A stretch of 49,813 nt of DNA. Origin: JBGAPI01 sp044221335. GTDB lineage: Bacteria > Pseudomonadota > Gammaproteobacteria > Xanthomonadales > Ahniellaceae. The position numbers and the translations under genes were made by a program. The stretch is taken from assembly GCA_044221335.1 (NCBI GenBank), contig JBGAPI010000038.1, forward strand, positions 1 to 49,813, given 5' to 3'. Positions 26,229-34,351 of this stretch are shown piece by piece. Below the pieces are notes generated by a model that saw only the letters and a program-made list of their open reading frames with translations, made no database searches and was not told the DNA's origin. The first letter of the stretch is position 1, and every line of letters begins with the position of its first letter.

Positions 26229-27281
26229 TCACCGCGCGGCGGTCTTGGTCTCCGCACCGGCGCGCTCGCCGCCCTCGAGCTTGATCGCGACGGTCGCGCT
26301 CATGCCGGCGCGCAGGGTCGGCGCGCCGTCCTCATGCTCGAACACGAGCCGCACCGGGATACGCTGCACGACCTTCACCCAGTTGCCGGTGGCGTTCTGC
26401 GCCGGCAGCACCGAGTACTCGGCGCCCGAGGCCGGCGAGATCGAGGCGACGTGCGCCTTGAAGCGGCGGCCCGGGTAGGTATCGACTTCGATCTCGGCGG
26501 TCTGGCCGACGGTCACGCGGGTGAGGTCGGTCTCCTTGAAGTTGGCGTCGACCCAGAGGCTCGTGTTCGACACCAGAGGCAGCGCGGCCTGGCCGATGCC
26601 GAGGTAGGCGCCGGGCTGCAGGTCGAGCTTGCCGACCACGCCGTCCATCGGCGCTCGAACTTCGGCATTCGCGAGGTCGAGCTTCGCCTTCGCGAGTTCG
26701 GCCTGCATCATTCTGTAGGGGGCGAGTTCCTCGATCGACTTGTCGAGCGTGCCGCCCAGGACGTTCCGCGCCTTCGCCAGCAGCGCCTGGTTGCTTTCGC
26801 GCTTGGAGCGCGTGGTCTGCACGTCCATCTGCGCGTCGTCGACCGCCTTCTGCGCGACCAGGCCGCGCTCGCGCATCTCCTTCATCCGCGTCAGCGTCAG
26901 CTCGGCGTTGCGTGCCGAAGCGTCGGCCGAGCGCACGTCGGCGGCGGCGGAGTGGTACTGGTCGCCCGAGGCCACCAGCATGTCGTGGGTGGCGGCGAGC
27001 TGGGCCTCGGCGCGGGTGACCGCGATCTTCAGCGGTTCCGGATCGATCCGGAACAAGAGGTCGCCCTGGTGCACGACCTGGTTCTCGCGCACCGCGACCT
27101 CGACGACCCGGCCGGCGACCTGCGACGCGATCGTCACGTGGTCGGCGTGCACGTAGGCATCATCGGTGCTGACGCTCTTGCCCGAGCCCAGGTACAGCCA
27201 GGCGCCGCCGGCCAGCACCACCGCCGGTCCGAACCACCACAGCCATTTCCAGCGGCCGTTGCGGGGATTCTCTTCGCTCAT
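26229..27281 (-). CDS. emrA: EmrA-like HlyD-family adaptor
   Basis: 350-residue membrane-fusion protein with one N-terminal TM (about 14-32) and a periplasmic body. Motifs: STDDAYVHADHVTIASQVAG, a lipoyl half with ENQVVHQGDLLFRIDPEP, a long coiled coil (about 85-185), and VRAPMDGVVGKLDLQPGAYL. The EmrA-type tail includes LWVDANFKETDLTRVTVGQ. Its start overlaps the MarR gene stop by four bases and it is followed after 7 bases by the MFS gene. It bridges the MFS pump to an outer-membrane channel. Confidence 0.93.
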   Translation of the reverse strand: MSEENPRNGRWKWLWWFGPAVVLAGGAWLYLGSGKSVSTDDAYVHADHVTIASQVAGRVVEVAVRENQVVHQGDLLFRIDPEPLKIAVTRAEAQLAATHDMLVASGDQYHSAAADVRSADASARNAELTLTRMKEMRERGLVAQKAVDDAQMDVQTTRSKRESNQALLAKARNVLGGTLDKSIEELAPYRMMQAELAKAKLDLANAEVRAPMDGVVGKLDLQPGAYLGIGQAALPLVSNTSLWVDANFKETDLTRVTVGQTAEIEVDTYPGRRFKAHVASISPASGAEYSVLPAQNATGNWVKVVQRIPVRLVFEHEDGAPTLRAGMSATVAIKLEGGERAGAETKTAAR

Positions 27282-27739
27282 GACGCTTCATCCTTCGCGC
27301 CGGCGTCGGCCAGCGCATGGAGGTTGTCCTTGACCTTCAGCATCAGCGCCTGCGCGATCTTCAGGTCGGCGGTCTTGACCCCTCGCAGCACGTCGCGGCG
27401 CAGCTCGCCGGCGATCTCGTCGAGCTCGTCGACGACGCCGTGGGCCTTGGCGGTGAGGTAGAGGCGCCAGCAGCGGCGGTCGCGCGGGTCGGGCCGGCGT
27501 TCCACATAGCCGCTGTCCTGCAGCCGGTCGATCACCCGGCCGACCGCGATCGGGTCCATTTCCAGGAACTCGGACAGCGCCGCCTGGGTGGAACCCTCGT
27601 CGCGCGACAGCCGTTTCAGCGCACGCCACTGCGCACGGGTCAGCCCGAGGTGGGCGACACGCCGGTCGAACCGGGTGCGCAGCAGGCGGGTGACGTCGCC
27701 GACCAGCATGAAGAAGGAGGTGTTTTCTGTCTCGGCCAT
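27278..27739 (-). CDS. MarR-family transcriptional regulator
   Basis: Winged-helix repressor of 153 residues from ATG 27739 (MAETENTSFF). The wHTH region has LTRAQWRALKRLSRDEG, TQAALSEFLEMDPIAVGRVIDRLQ and the wing ERRPDPRDRRCWRLYLT. A TTG four codons earlier (27751) could also start the frame, but the ATG has GGA six bases upstream and is preferred. It heads the five-gene efflux operon and most likely represses it, with drug-like ligands relieving repression, as for EmrR. An inverted repeat lies across its 5' end and is a plausible self-binding site. Confidence 0.9.
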   Translation of the reverse strand: MAETENTSFFMLVGDVTRLLRTRFDRRVAHLGLTRAQWRALKRLSRDEGSTQAALSEFLEMDPIAVGRVIDRLQDSGYVERRPDPRDRRCWRLYLTAKAHGVVDELDEIAGELRRDVLRGVKTADLKIAQALMLKVKDNLHALADAGAKDEAS

Positions 27740-27746
27740 TATGTCC

Positions 27747-27776
27747 GACAATATAATTGCCTACGCAGGTATTGTC
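27747..27776. promoter_or_regulatory. candidate MarR operator upstream of the efflux operon
   Basis: Outer inverted repeat GACAATA (27747-27753) and TATTGTC (27770-27776) encloses an imperfect inner one, ATTGCCT-ACGC-AGGTATT. The ATTGCCT...AGG(C/T)AAT type is familiar upstream of MarR-emrAB operons. It lies 8-37 bases before the chosen ATG, overlapping a TATATT -10-like hexamer on the minus strand, a position suited to repression. Confidence 0.55.
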
Positions 27777-27797
27777 CTTGAAGAATTGTTTAGCGCG

Positions 27798-27885
27798 GGG
27801 AGGGCCGCTGCGCGGCCTTCCCCTGGCTGGGGTTCCGTGTCCAGTGGGGCTTCGCTTAACGATTGGATTACGAATCGATTTCGTA
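27798..27885. promoter_or_regulatory. hairpin and 17-bp palindrome in the marR/secreted-protein divergent gap
   Basis: The 269-base gap between marR and the gene at 28009 holds two structures. One is a stem of 11 bp with one G-T pair, GGGAGGGCCGC and GCGGCCTTCCC (27798-27822). The other is the palindrome TACGAATCGATTTCGTA (27869-27885) in an AT-richer stretch. The palindrome looks like a regulator site for the secreted-protein gene. No third gene is seen in this gap. Confidence 0.4.
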
Positions 27886-28008
27886 TCGTTGTCGTCAGCG
27901 CGCCGCCGCCGGCCGCGTGCCCGCTTGCGCGCGCGGGCCGGCGGCGTGCTGCGCTTCTCCCCGCGGACAGACCGCGGACTTCTCGGATCCACGAAAAAGG
28001 ACGACGTC

Positions 28009-29619
28009 GTGAAAGATCGCCCCTCACTCGCCCACTGCATCGCACTGGCACTCGCCTGCGCCGGCATCGGCAGCGCCCACGCGGCGCCTGCGGTCAGCCT
28101 CAATCCGCTCGGCCTCGGCCAGGTGCTCCTCTACCCCTACTACACCGTCAACCACTTCAACGACACCTACCTGACGGTGGTCAACACGACACCGCAGGGC
28201 AAGGCGGTCGTGATGCGCTTCCTCGAGGGCTACAACTCGCGGACGACATTGGAATTCAGCATCTACCTCTCGCCCTACGACATCTGGACCGGCGCCCTGG
28301 TGGCGATCGACGGCAACAGCTCGCCGGCGCTGCTGACCCGGGACAGCAGCTGCACGGTGCCGGACATCCGGGGCAACACCTCCCTGCCGCAGCTGCCCGA
28401 TGGCACCCGCTACGTCCCGTTCCGCAACTTCCAGTATTCGGGCCCCAACTCGGACGGCGGCCCGAGCAACCTCGCCCGCGCCCGCGAGGGCTTCCTCGAA
28501 GTGATCGAGATGGGCACGCTGACGGCCGGCAGTGCGCCGACCCAGGTCCTGGAGGAGGCCAGCCACGCGAGTGCCAGCCACTGGCCGAACAGCGGCGTTC
28601 CGACCGGATGCAACAGCATCCTCGCCAACTGGGACAACAGCAGCGGCGCCTGGGGCGGCGCCAGCGGCAACCGCCAGCTCGACATCGGACTGCCGAGCGG
28701 CGGCCTGTACGGCAGCGCGACCGTGATCAATGTCGGAAACGGCACCCTGCACACCTACGACGCCGAGGCGCTGGCCGGCTTCTACGGCGGAACGGCTGCC
28801 CCCGGCGGCCTCCACTTCGCGCCCGGCTCCGGTCGCCCGACCCTGGCCGACGCCAACCACGGCGGCGGCACCGTCGATTCGGTCGTCACCCTCGCGGACG
28901 GCAGCGCGTTGCGCTCCAGTTGGACCGCCGGCACGGCCGACGCGATCAGCGCGGCGCTGATGGTCGACGCGATCTACAACGAGTTCGACACCGAAGCCGG
29001 CATCGCCGCGGCGTCCGAGTGGATCCTGACCTACCCGACCAAGCGCTACTACGCGGACCGGCCGAACGGCGCCCCCGCGCTGGCGCCGTTCGGCAATTCG
29101 ATCAGTTTCGAACCGCGCGGCTGCGACTTCATCCTTCCGAGCTACTGGGACCGCGAGGAGCTCCCGCTGCAGGGACCCGGCGGCGACGATCAGAACACCT
29201 ATACCGACCGCATCTGCACCTCCCCGTCGGTCGGCGGCGTGCCGCCGCCGTTGCCGGGGTACTGCCGGTACCAGAACAACCAGTGCGGCGGCACCAATCT
29301 GCTCAGCTTCAACCAGCAGGGCGTCAGCGCCGGTGGCCCGAGCGCGATCTTCGGCAGCACGAACGGCGTCGACTACGAACCGCGCGCCCAGAACCTGGCG
29401 CTCGATCGGGGCCACTTCCGCATCGCATTCCCGACCGGCATCAGCCAGCCGGCCGGGACTCACCAGATGACCTCGCTCGACGGCGACGTCTACACCGGCC
29501 TGCCGGTGATCGGCTTCTGGTCGGCGAACTACGTCAACGGCAGCGCGCAGCAGGGCAAGCTCGCCAACTACAGCGGCGCGATCCGTCATCGCGGACTTCG
29601 CAACGTGACGGGAAGCTAA
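28009..29619 (+). CDS. secreted protein of the LNPxGxGQVLLYPYYT family, function unknown
   Basis: 536-residue protein starting at GTG 28009, with AAAAAGG 8 bases upstream. Residues 1-25 form a signal peptide (cleavage after GSAHA). The mature protein opens with SLNPLGLGQVLLYPYYTVN, then VVNTTPQGKAVVMRFLEGYNSR and LSPYDIWTGAL. Its C-terminal part has LPVIGFWSANYVNG and LANYSGAIRHRG. I recall proteins with these opening and closing motifs in several gammaproteobacteria, always unannotated. Paired Cys residues (for example in DRICTSP and CRYQNNQCGG) suggest disulfides and an extracytoplasmic location. Open frame upstream to 27757 translates promoter DNA and was rejected. No catalytic motif recognised. 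Confidence 0.75.
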   Translation: MKDRPSLAHCIALALACAGIGSAHAAPAVSLNPLGLGQVLLYPYYTVNHFNDTYLTVVNTTPQGKAVVMRFLEGYNSRTTLEFSIYLSPYDIWTGALVAIDGNSSPALLTRDSSCTVPDIRGNTSLPQLPDGTRYVPFRNFQYSGPNSDGGPSNLARAREGFLEVIEMGTLTAGSAPTQVLEEASHASASHWPNSGVPTGCNSILANWDNSSGAWGGASGNRQLDIGLPSGGLYGSATVINVGNGTLHTYDAEALAGFYGGTAAPGGLHFAPGSGRPTLADANHGGGTVDSVVTLADGSALRSSWTAGTADAISAALMVDAIYNEFDTEAGIAAASEWILTYPTKRYYADRPNGAPALAPFGNSISFEPRGCDFILPSYWDREELPLQGPGGDDQNTYTDRICTSPSVGGVPPPLPGYCRYQNNQCGGTNLLSFNQQGVSAGGPSAIFGSTNGVDYEPRAQNLALDRGHFRIAFPTGISQPAGTHQMTSLDGDVYTGLPVIGFWSANYVNGSAQQGKLANYSGAIRHRGLRNVTGS

Positions 29620-29721
29620 TCGAAATCCAAATCGAAGCTGAACCGCTCCGTCGCGATTGGGTCTAGATTCAGCGCCCGCGGACAACCCTTGTCGCCGCGT
29701 CACCCAACGGAGAAGACCTGC

Positions 29722-30189
29722 ATGAACACGATGACCCGATCCACTCTGGCCGCCGCGCTCGCGCTCGCCGCACTGACGCTGTCCCCGGGCGCTCGCGCCG
29801 CCGGCGCCGCCACGCTGGACTGCAACCTGAGGTTCTCGCTGACCGGCTGGTCGGCCGTCTTCCAGCACGCCGAAGGCTCCGGCACCGTCACCTGCGAGAA
29901 CGGTCGCTCGATCCCGGTGAAGATCAGCATCAAGGGCGCCGGCCTGGCCGTCGGCAAGTACCACATCGACAACGGCAAGGGCAGCTTCACCGACGTCCAC
30001 AACATCGACGAGACCCTCGGCGAGTACGGTGGTGCCGACGCCCACGTCGGCGCGGTGAAGTCGGCCGGCGTGCAGGTGCTGACCAAGGGCACGGTCTCGC
30101 TGGCGCTGTCCGGCGCGGGCGAAGGCATCGACATCGGTGTCGGCGTCAACAAGTTCGTGCTCGAGCGCGTCGACAGCAAGAAGAAATAA
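29722..30189 (+). CDS. small secreted protein, function unknown
   Basis: 155-residue protein with a signal peptide (about 1-27, ending GARAAGA). The mature part looks beta-rich. It starts with LDCNLRFSLTGWSA, has a second Cys in GTVTCENG that could form a disulfide, then KISIKGAGLAVGKYHIDNG, and ends in GVGVNKFVLERVDSKKK. The Gly-rich alternating pattern recalls small periplasmic or lipid-associated beta-sandwich proteins, but I do not recognise the family. It follows the larger secreted protein by 102 bases, with its own -10-like TAGATT near 29664, and ends before a strong terminator. Confidence 0.7.
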   Translation: MNTMTRSTLAAALALAALTLSPGARAAGAATLDCNLRFSLTGWSAVFQHAEGSGTVTCENGRSIPVKISIKGAGLAVGKYHIDNGKGSFTDVHNIDETLGEYGGADAHVGAVKSAGVQVLTKGTVSLALSGAGEGIDIGVGVNKFVLERVDSKKK

Positions 30190-30271
30190 CGTTCCCGGCG
30201 GTCGCCCGAACTCGGAATCCTCGCCACCCCTCCCCAGGGCACGACCACATTCCTGAGGCACCGCCATCTCC

Positions 30272-30311
30272 CGGCCCGGCAGCGTCCATGACCTGCCGGG
30301 CCGTTTCATTT
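30272..30311 (+). terminator. intrinsic terminator
   Basis: Perfect 11-bp stem, CGGCCCGGCAG (30272-30282) and CTGCCGGGCCG (30293-30303), with a 10-base loop. It is followed by TTTCATTT. It ends the 29722 transcript and separates it from gspF. Confidence 0.8.
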
Positions 30312-30390
30312 CCGGGCCGCTCGAGCCGGAACCCGCCACGCCCGCCCGCGGTCTGATGCACAATCGCGTTTTCTCCGGGACCGGCGCGCC

Positions 30391-31614
30391 TTGGCCGCAT
30401 TCGAATTCCAGGCCCTGACGGCCGACGGCAAGACCACCCGCGGGGTGCTGCAGGCCGACACCGTGCGCGCCGCGCGCAGCGTGCTGCGCGAGCGCGGACT
30501 CACGCCGCTCGAAGTGGAGGCGGTGACCGAGAAGAACGCGACCGCGGCGAAGTCCCCGACGGCGTTCGCGCGGCGCGGCGGCCTCTCTCTGGCCCAGCTC
30601 GCGATGTTCTCGCGCCAGCTCGCCACGCTGGTCGCCGCCGGATTGCCGATGGACGAGTCGCTGCAGGCGCTCGCCGAGGCCAGCGACGAAGGCAAGATGC
30701 GCTCGATGGTCACCCAGCTCCGCGCCCGGGTGATGGAAGGCCAGACGCTGGCCGCCGCGCTCGGCGAGTTCGAGTCGAGCTTCCCGTCGATGTTCCGCGC
30801 CTCGGTCGCCGCCGGCGAGTCCTCCGGAAAGCTCGGCGACGCCCTGCTGAAGCTCGCCGACTACACCGAGAACCGCGAGGCACTGTCGCGGCAGATCTGG
30901 ATGGCACTGGCTTATCCGGTACTGCTGACCGCGGTCGCGATCTCGGTCGCGACCGGCCTCCTGATCTACGTGGTGCCGCAGGTCGTCACCGTGTTCAACA
31001 ATCTCGGGCGCACGCTCCCGCTGCCGACCCGGATGCTGATCTTCATCGCCGATTTCGTCGCCGCCTGGGGCCTCGTCGCCGCGCTGGTCGCGGTGGCCGG
31101 CGCCTTCGGCTTCGGCGCGGCACTCCGGCGCGAGGAATTCCGCGCGGCGGTCGACCGTTTCCTGCTGCGGGTACCGCTGCTCGGCCGGGTGATCCGCGCT
31201 ACCGAGACCGCGCGCGCCACCCGCACGCTGGCGACGCTGACCCAGAGCGGCGTGCCGCTGCTGGAGGGACTGAAGCTCGCCGCGCAGACGGTCAACCGTC
31301 TCCCTCTCCGACAGGCCTTCGAGCGTGCCGTCGGCCGCGTGCGCGAGGGCGGTGCGCTCGCCCGGGCTCTCGGCGAGTCGGGTGAACTGCCGCCGGTCGC
31401 GGTGCGACTGATCGGCTCCGGCGAGAAGAGCGGGCGGCTGGACGAGATGCTCGAACAGGCCGCCCGTCACCAGACCCGCGAGGCCGAAACCCTGATCGCC
31501 GCCGGCACCGCGGTCCTCGGGCCGATGGTGATCCTGCTGGTCGGCGCACTCGTGCTGTTCATCGTGCTGGCGATCCTGCTGCCGATCTTCGACCTGAATC
31601 AGCTCATCAAATAG
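30391..31614 (+). CDS. gspF: type II secretion inner-membrane protein GspF (isolated)
   Basis: Polytopic inner-membrane platform protein of the type II secretion machine, 407 residues. The N-terminus AAFEFQALTADGKTTRGVLQ is the GspF/XcpS form. Two T2SSF domains (about 70-195 and 275-398) each carry the pattern FSRQLATLVAAGLPMDESL or TLATLTQSGVPLLEGL. Three TM helices lie near 170-195, 215-240 and 375-400. The start is an unusual TTG at 30391, with CCGGGA upstream. No other gsp gene lies nearby: the next gene is an SDR enzyme on the other strand. It could serve a T2SS encoded elsewhere or a type IV pilus-like system. Confidence 0.88.
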   Translation: MAAFEFQALTADGKTTRGVLQADTVRAARSVLRERGLTPLEVEAVTEKNATAAKSPTAFARRGGLSLAQLAMFSRQLATLVAAGLPMDESLQALAEASDEGKMRSMVTQLRARVMEGQTLAAALGEFESSFPSMFRASVAAGESSGKLGDALLKLADYTENREALSRQIWMALAYPVLLTAVAISVATGLLIYVVPQVVTVFNNLGRTLPLPTRMLIFIADFVAAWGLVAALVAVAGAFGFGAALRREEFRAAVDRFLLRVPLLGRVIRATETARATRTLATLTQSGVPLLEGLKLAAQTVNRLPLRQAFERAVGRVREGGALARALGESGELPPVAVRLIGSGEKSGRLDEMLEQAARHQTREAETLIAAGTAVLGPMVILLVGALVLFIVLAILLPIFDLNQLIK

Positions 31615-31618
31615 CAAC

Positions 31619-31670
31619 CCCTGCAGGAGCGACACAGGCCGCGATGCAGGAGCGGCGCAAGTCGCGACCG
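31619..31670. repeat. GGAGCGGCGCAAG-family repeat, two copies
   Basis: Tandem degenerate copies, GCAGGAGCGACACAGGCCGC and GCAGGAGCGGCGCAAGTCGC. They lie between the convergent gspF and SDR genes. Same family as copies at 16020, 32509, 33425, 36117 and 40768. Confidence 0.65.
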
Positions 31671-31724
31671 GCAAACCTTCACACTCGCGCCACACGCCCC
31701 CCGGACATCGCGTCTCACCCGCCC

Positions 31725-32423
31725 CTACAGTTCTTGCCCGACCGGATGCAGCGTGATCTCGTCGACCAGCATCGTCGCGGGCAGCTCGGTCAGCCCCACG
31801 ATCAGCTCGGCGAGCGCGGCGGGATCGAGTGCACCGGGGCCCGCGCGCGAGCCCTCGACGTGGCCGTCGAAGCCCGTGTCGATGATGCCGGGATTCACCA
31901 GGCTGACGTGCACGCCGCGATCCTTGAACTCGCGCAGCAGCGACAGCGAGAGGCCGCGCAGTGCGAACTTGCTGGCGACGTAGGGCGCCATGTTCGCGAG
32001 AGGCCGCGCCGCCAGATCGGAGGCGATGTTGAGGATGCGTCCGCCGCCTCGCGCGAGCAGCGCCGGCAGCACGGCGTGGCAGACCTGGAGCACTGCCCCG
32101 ACATTGACCTGCAGCAGCGCGAGCAGCTCGTCCTCGGCGTGATCGAGGAAGGGCCGGTAGCTGCCGGTCGCGGCGTTGTTGATCACGCCTTCGAGATCGT
32201 CGACGCCGGCGAGCGCCGCGGCGAGGCCCGGCCGGATCGACTCCGCATCCGCGAGATCGAGGATTAGCGGACGGATCACGCCCGCCTCGAACTCGGCGGC
32301 GAGCGGCGCCAGCGCCGACGCATCGCGCGCCGTCGCGATCACTCGTCGACCGCGTCTTGCCAGTGCGCGGGCGAGTGCGCGACCGAGGCCGCGGTTGGCG
32401 CCGGTGACGAGCCAGGTTCCCAT
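31725..32423 (-). CDS. short-chain dehydrogenase/reductase
   Basis: Cytoplasmic NAD(P)-dependent oxidoreductase of 232 residues, a classical SDR. The cofactor motif is VTGANRGLG (residues 6-14), with Arg at 11 hinting at NADP preference. The NNAATG motif replaces NNAG, the catalytic Ser lies in NIASDLA, and YVASK gives Y148 and K152. NPGIIDTGF follows. The C-terminus is short for the family, ending DEITLHPVGQEL. The substrate is unknown. Monocistronic by layout, convergent with gspF. Confidence 0.88.
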   Translation of the reverse strand: MGTWLVTGANRGLGRALARALARRGRRVIATARDASALAPLAAEFEAGVIRPLILDLADAESIRPGLAAALAGVDDLEGVINNAATGSYRPFLDHAEDELLALLQVNVGAVLQVCHAVLPALLARGGGRILNIASDLAARPLANMAPYVASKFALRGLSLSLLREFKDRGVHVSLVNPGIIDTGFDGHVEGSRAGPGALDPAALAELIVGLTELPATMLVDEITLHPVGQEL

Positions 32424-32508
32424 GTCGATGTCTCCGTCTTCGAGGCCGCGATGGTGCGGTGATTTCGCGGTCGCCGCGCGCCGACGAAATCGTATTCATC
32501 GCGAGCGG

Positions 32509-32570
32509 CTGCGGGAGCGGCGCAAGCCGCGATGTGGGAGAGGCGCAAGCCCCGACCGCGCCACTCCCAC
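32509..32570. repeat. GGGAGCGGCGCAAGCCGCGA repeats between divergent genes
   Basis: A full copy at 32512-32533 is followed by a variant GGGAGAGGCGCAAGCCCCGA at 32536-32555. Both lie in the 197-base divergent gap between the SDR gene and the secreted-protein gene at 32621. No other gene is seen there. Confidence 0.7.
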
Positions 32571-32620
32571 CCAGGCATCGGGTCCGCGCCACGCCGACCA
32601 GCGGCTGCTAGCCTGTCGCG

Positions 32621-33394
32621 ATGGCCAAGCTCCTCCAGTGGACCCCGATTCGCCCCGCCCTACTCGGCTGCATCGCGATCGCCGCCATCACCCTGCCAGC
32701 CGCTCGCGCCGACGAAGTCGAACCCCCGGCCGCCGGCGCCTGTCCGCCAGGCGCTCCGCTCGCCGACGAAGACGTGCTGATCCGCGACCTGCCCGAGGAT
32801 CTGCGCATGCACTTCCTGGTAGCCGACTGTCCCGCGGTGGGTTGCGCCGGAGACTCCGAGCAGCAGCAGCGGATCAATCGCTCCAAGTCCCGCGTACGAT
32901 CGCCGCGCGCCGACGAGGTCGTCCCCGCGATCACTCTCGCCGCGATGCTGAAGCCGAGCGCGGACGACCGCACGCGCTTCCGCATCGAGCAGGGCGCACG
33001 CGTCCGCGGCTACGTGCGCCACGTCTGGCAAGGCGGCGTCGAGTCGGGCAACTGCCGGGTCACCGACGTCGCGATCCGCGACACCCACATCGACCTCTAC
33101 ATCGACACCGATCCGGCGCGCGACGGCACCGAGCGGGTGATCGTCGAGGTCACTCCACGCACCCGTGCGCTGGCCGCCGCCCGCGGCCTCGACTGGTCGA
33201 CGGCAGCGCTGAAGCGCGACCTGGTCGGGCACTGGGTCGAGGTCGAGGGCTGGATGTTCTACGACGAAGACCACTGCAACGAGACCGCCAACACCCGCAG
33301 ACTCGGCTGCGGCGGTCCTGGCGGGGAGGTGTGGCGGCGGACCGGGTGGGAGGTGCATCCGGTGACCGCGATCCGAGTCCTTGATCCCCACTGA
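32621..33394 (+). CDS. secreted protein with an OB-like domain, function unknown
   Basis: 257 residues with a signal peptide (about 1-30, ending LPAARA). The mature part has a Cys pair in VADCPAVGCAGD. Next comes a region GARVRGYVRHVWQGGVESGN followed by CRVTDVAIRDTHIDLYI, then VIVEVTPRTRALA and GHWVEVEGWMFYDEDHCNET. The G-V-x-GNC-DTHI pattern recalls a family of small secreted proteins with an OB-fold-like core whose role is not known. It has no Shine-Dalgarno. TGCTAGCCT (extended -10 form, TAGCCT at 32609-32614) ends seven bases before the ATG, so the transcript may be leaderless. Confidence 0.65.
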   Translation: MAKLLQWTPIRPALLGCIAIAAITLPAARADEVEPPAAGACPPGAPLADEDVLIRDLPEDLRMHFLVADCPAVGCAGDSEQQQRINRSKSRVRSPRADEVVPAITLAAMLKPSADDRTRFRIEQGARVRGYVRHVWQGGVESGNCRVTDVAIRDTHIDLYIDTDPARDGTERVIVEVTPRTRALAAARGLDWSTAALKRDLVGHWVEVEGWMFYDEDHCNETANTRRLGCGGPGGEVWRRTGWEVHPVTAIRVLDPH

Positions 33395-33423
33395 CGCGGC
33401 GCGGCTGTTGCGGGAGTGGCGAG

Positions 33424-33469
33424 AGCCCCGACCGCAACGGCGCTCCGGATCACCGTTGCGGTCGGGGCT
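33424..33469. terminator. bidirectional repeat hairpin between convergent genes
   Basis: Perfect 17-bp inverted repeat, AGCCCCGACCGCAACGG (33424-33440) and its complement (33453-33469), with a 12-base loop. It is built from two opposed repeat copies and flanked by a further one at 33478-33507. It lies between the convergent 32621 gene and the dipeptidase gene. No U-tract, so termination is inferred. Confidence 0.5.
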
Positions 33470-33513
33470 TGCGCCCCTGCGACCTCGCGGCTTGCGCCGC
33501 TCCCACAATGAGA

Positions 33514-34299
33514 TCACATGTCCTCGAAGCGCTTGTTGCCGATCCGGTAGGACTTCCAGTCGGCGAAGTCGAAATGCCACCACTCGTACTCGTAGACCGT
33601 GAATCCTTCGGCCTCCATCGCATGGCGCAGGATCTCGCGGCGGGCGCGCTGTTCCGGGGTGCCGCCGGCATAGGACGGATAGGCACGTTCGCTCATCTCG
33701 TCGTACAGGCTCGGCATGTCGGCCGCGGCGCCGGTCGCCAGGTCGAACAGCGTGAGATCGACGGCGCAGCCGCGGTTGTGGCGCGAGCCGGTCGCGGGGT
33801 CGGCGACGAACTGGTGCTGGTTCACCGGCGTCGCCTCCCAGAACACCTTGGTGATGTACCAGGGCCGGTAGGCGTCGTGGATGAGCAGACCATAGCCCTG
33901 CGCCGCCAGCGCACGGTGCACCCGGGCGACCGCTTCCGCAGCGGGGCGCTGCAGGAAGGCGCGCGGCTGGGCGTACAGCGGAGTCGCCAGGAAATTGCGG
34001 GCGCCGGCGTAGCGGATATCGAGATGGATGCCGGGCTCGACCTTCACCAGCTCGACGAGGTCGGTGTCCTTGAAGGTGCCGTTCTCCACGGGCGGGCTCA
34101 GCTGCCTGGCCTCGGCGATCAGCTCGGCGACCGGACGCACCGGTGTGATGCGGAACACCGGAGGCTCATCCTTCGCGGTCGCCTTCGGCGTGCGCTGGAC
34201 GCCCTCGTCGCGGATCGGTCCGCCGCATTTCGAACAGGCCGTGAGCAGTACCAGCGCGACGAGGGGGACGAGGAGGCGAGCGGAGGAGGTGATGCGCAT
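33514..34299 (-). CDS. D-alanyl-D-alanine dipeptidase-like lipoprotein (VanX/DdpX family)
   Basis: Zinc dipeptidase family protein of 261 residues, exported as a lipoprotein: lipobox LLTAC with Cys22. The M15D signatures are present: HDAYRPWY with the catalytic Arg, SRHNRGCAVDLTL giving zinc ligands H174 and D181, and YEWWHFDF giving general base E239 and ligand H242. It would cut D-Ala-D-Ala or related dipeptides in the periplasm, for cell-wall recycling. Vancomycin resistance is not implied, since no vanH/vanA-like genes are present. Monocistronic by layout. Confidence 0.9.
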   Translation of the reverse strand: MRITSSARLLVPLVALVLLTACSKCGGPIRDEGVQRTPKATAKDEPPVFRITPVRPVAELIAEARQLSPPVENGTFKDTDLVELVKVEPGIHLDIRYAGARNFLATPLYAQPRAFLQRPAAEAVARVHRALAAQGYGLLIHDAYRPWYITKVFWEATPVNQHQFVADPATGSRHNRGCAVDLTLFDLATGAAADMPSLYDEMSERAYPSYAGGTPEQRARREILRHAMEAEGFTVYEYEWWHFDFADWKSYRIGNKRFEDM

Positions 34300-34329
34300 C
34301 GGTGCGACTCCGTTGGCGACCCGGCGATC

Positions 34330-34351
34330 GTAGAGCGGCGCTCGCGCCGCT
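34330..34351. repeat. GTAG-foot REP hairpin
   Basis: GTAG then AGCGGCGC and GCGCCGCT with a TC loop. Lies in the 214-base divergent gap before the S10 peptidase gene. It is followed near 34380-34407 by part of the GTCATTGCGAG-type element. Confidence 0.75.

Noticed and set aside
27740..27751. TTG start four codons upstream for the MarR gene
   Set aside because: The ATG at 27739 has a GGA spaced correctly, and the longer form would run into the operator-like repeat.
27757..28008. N-terminal extension of the 28009 secreted protein
   Set aside because: It reads through promoter and palindrome DNA. The GTG at 28009 has an RBS and starts a signal peptide.
33514..34299. Glycopeptide-resistance role for the VanX-like protein
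   Set aside because: No vanH, vanA or vanRS-type genes are near, and lipoprotein dipeptidases of this family are common in Gram-negative bacteria for wall recycling.
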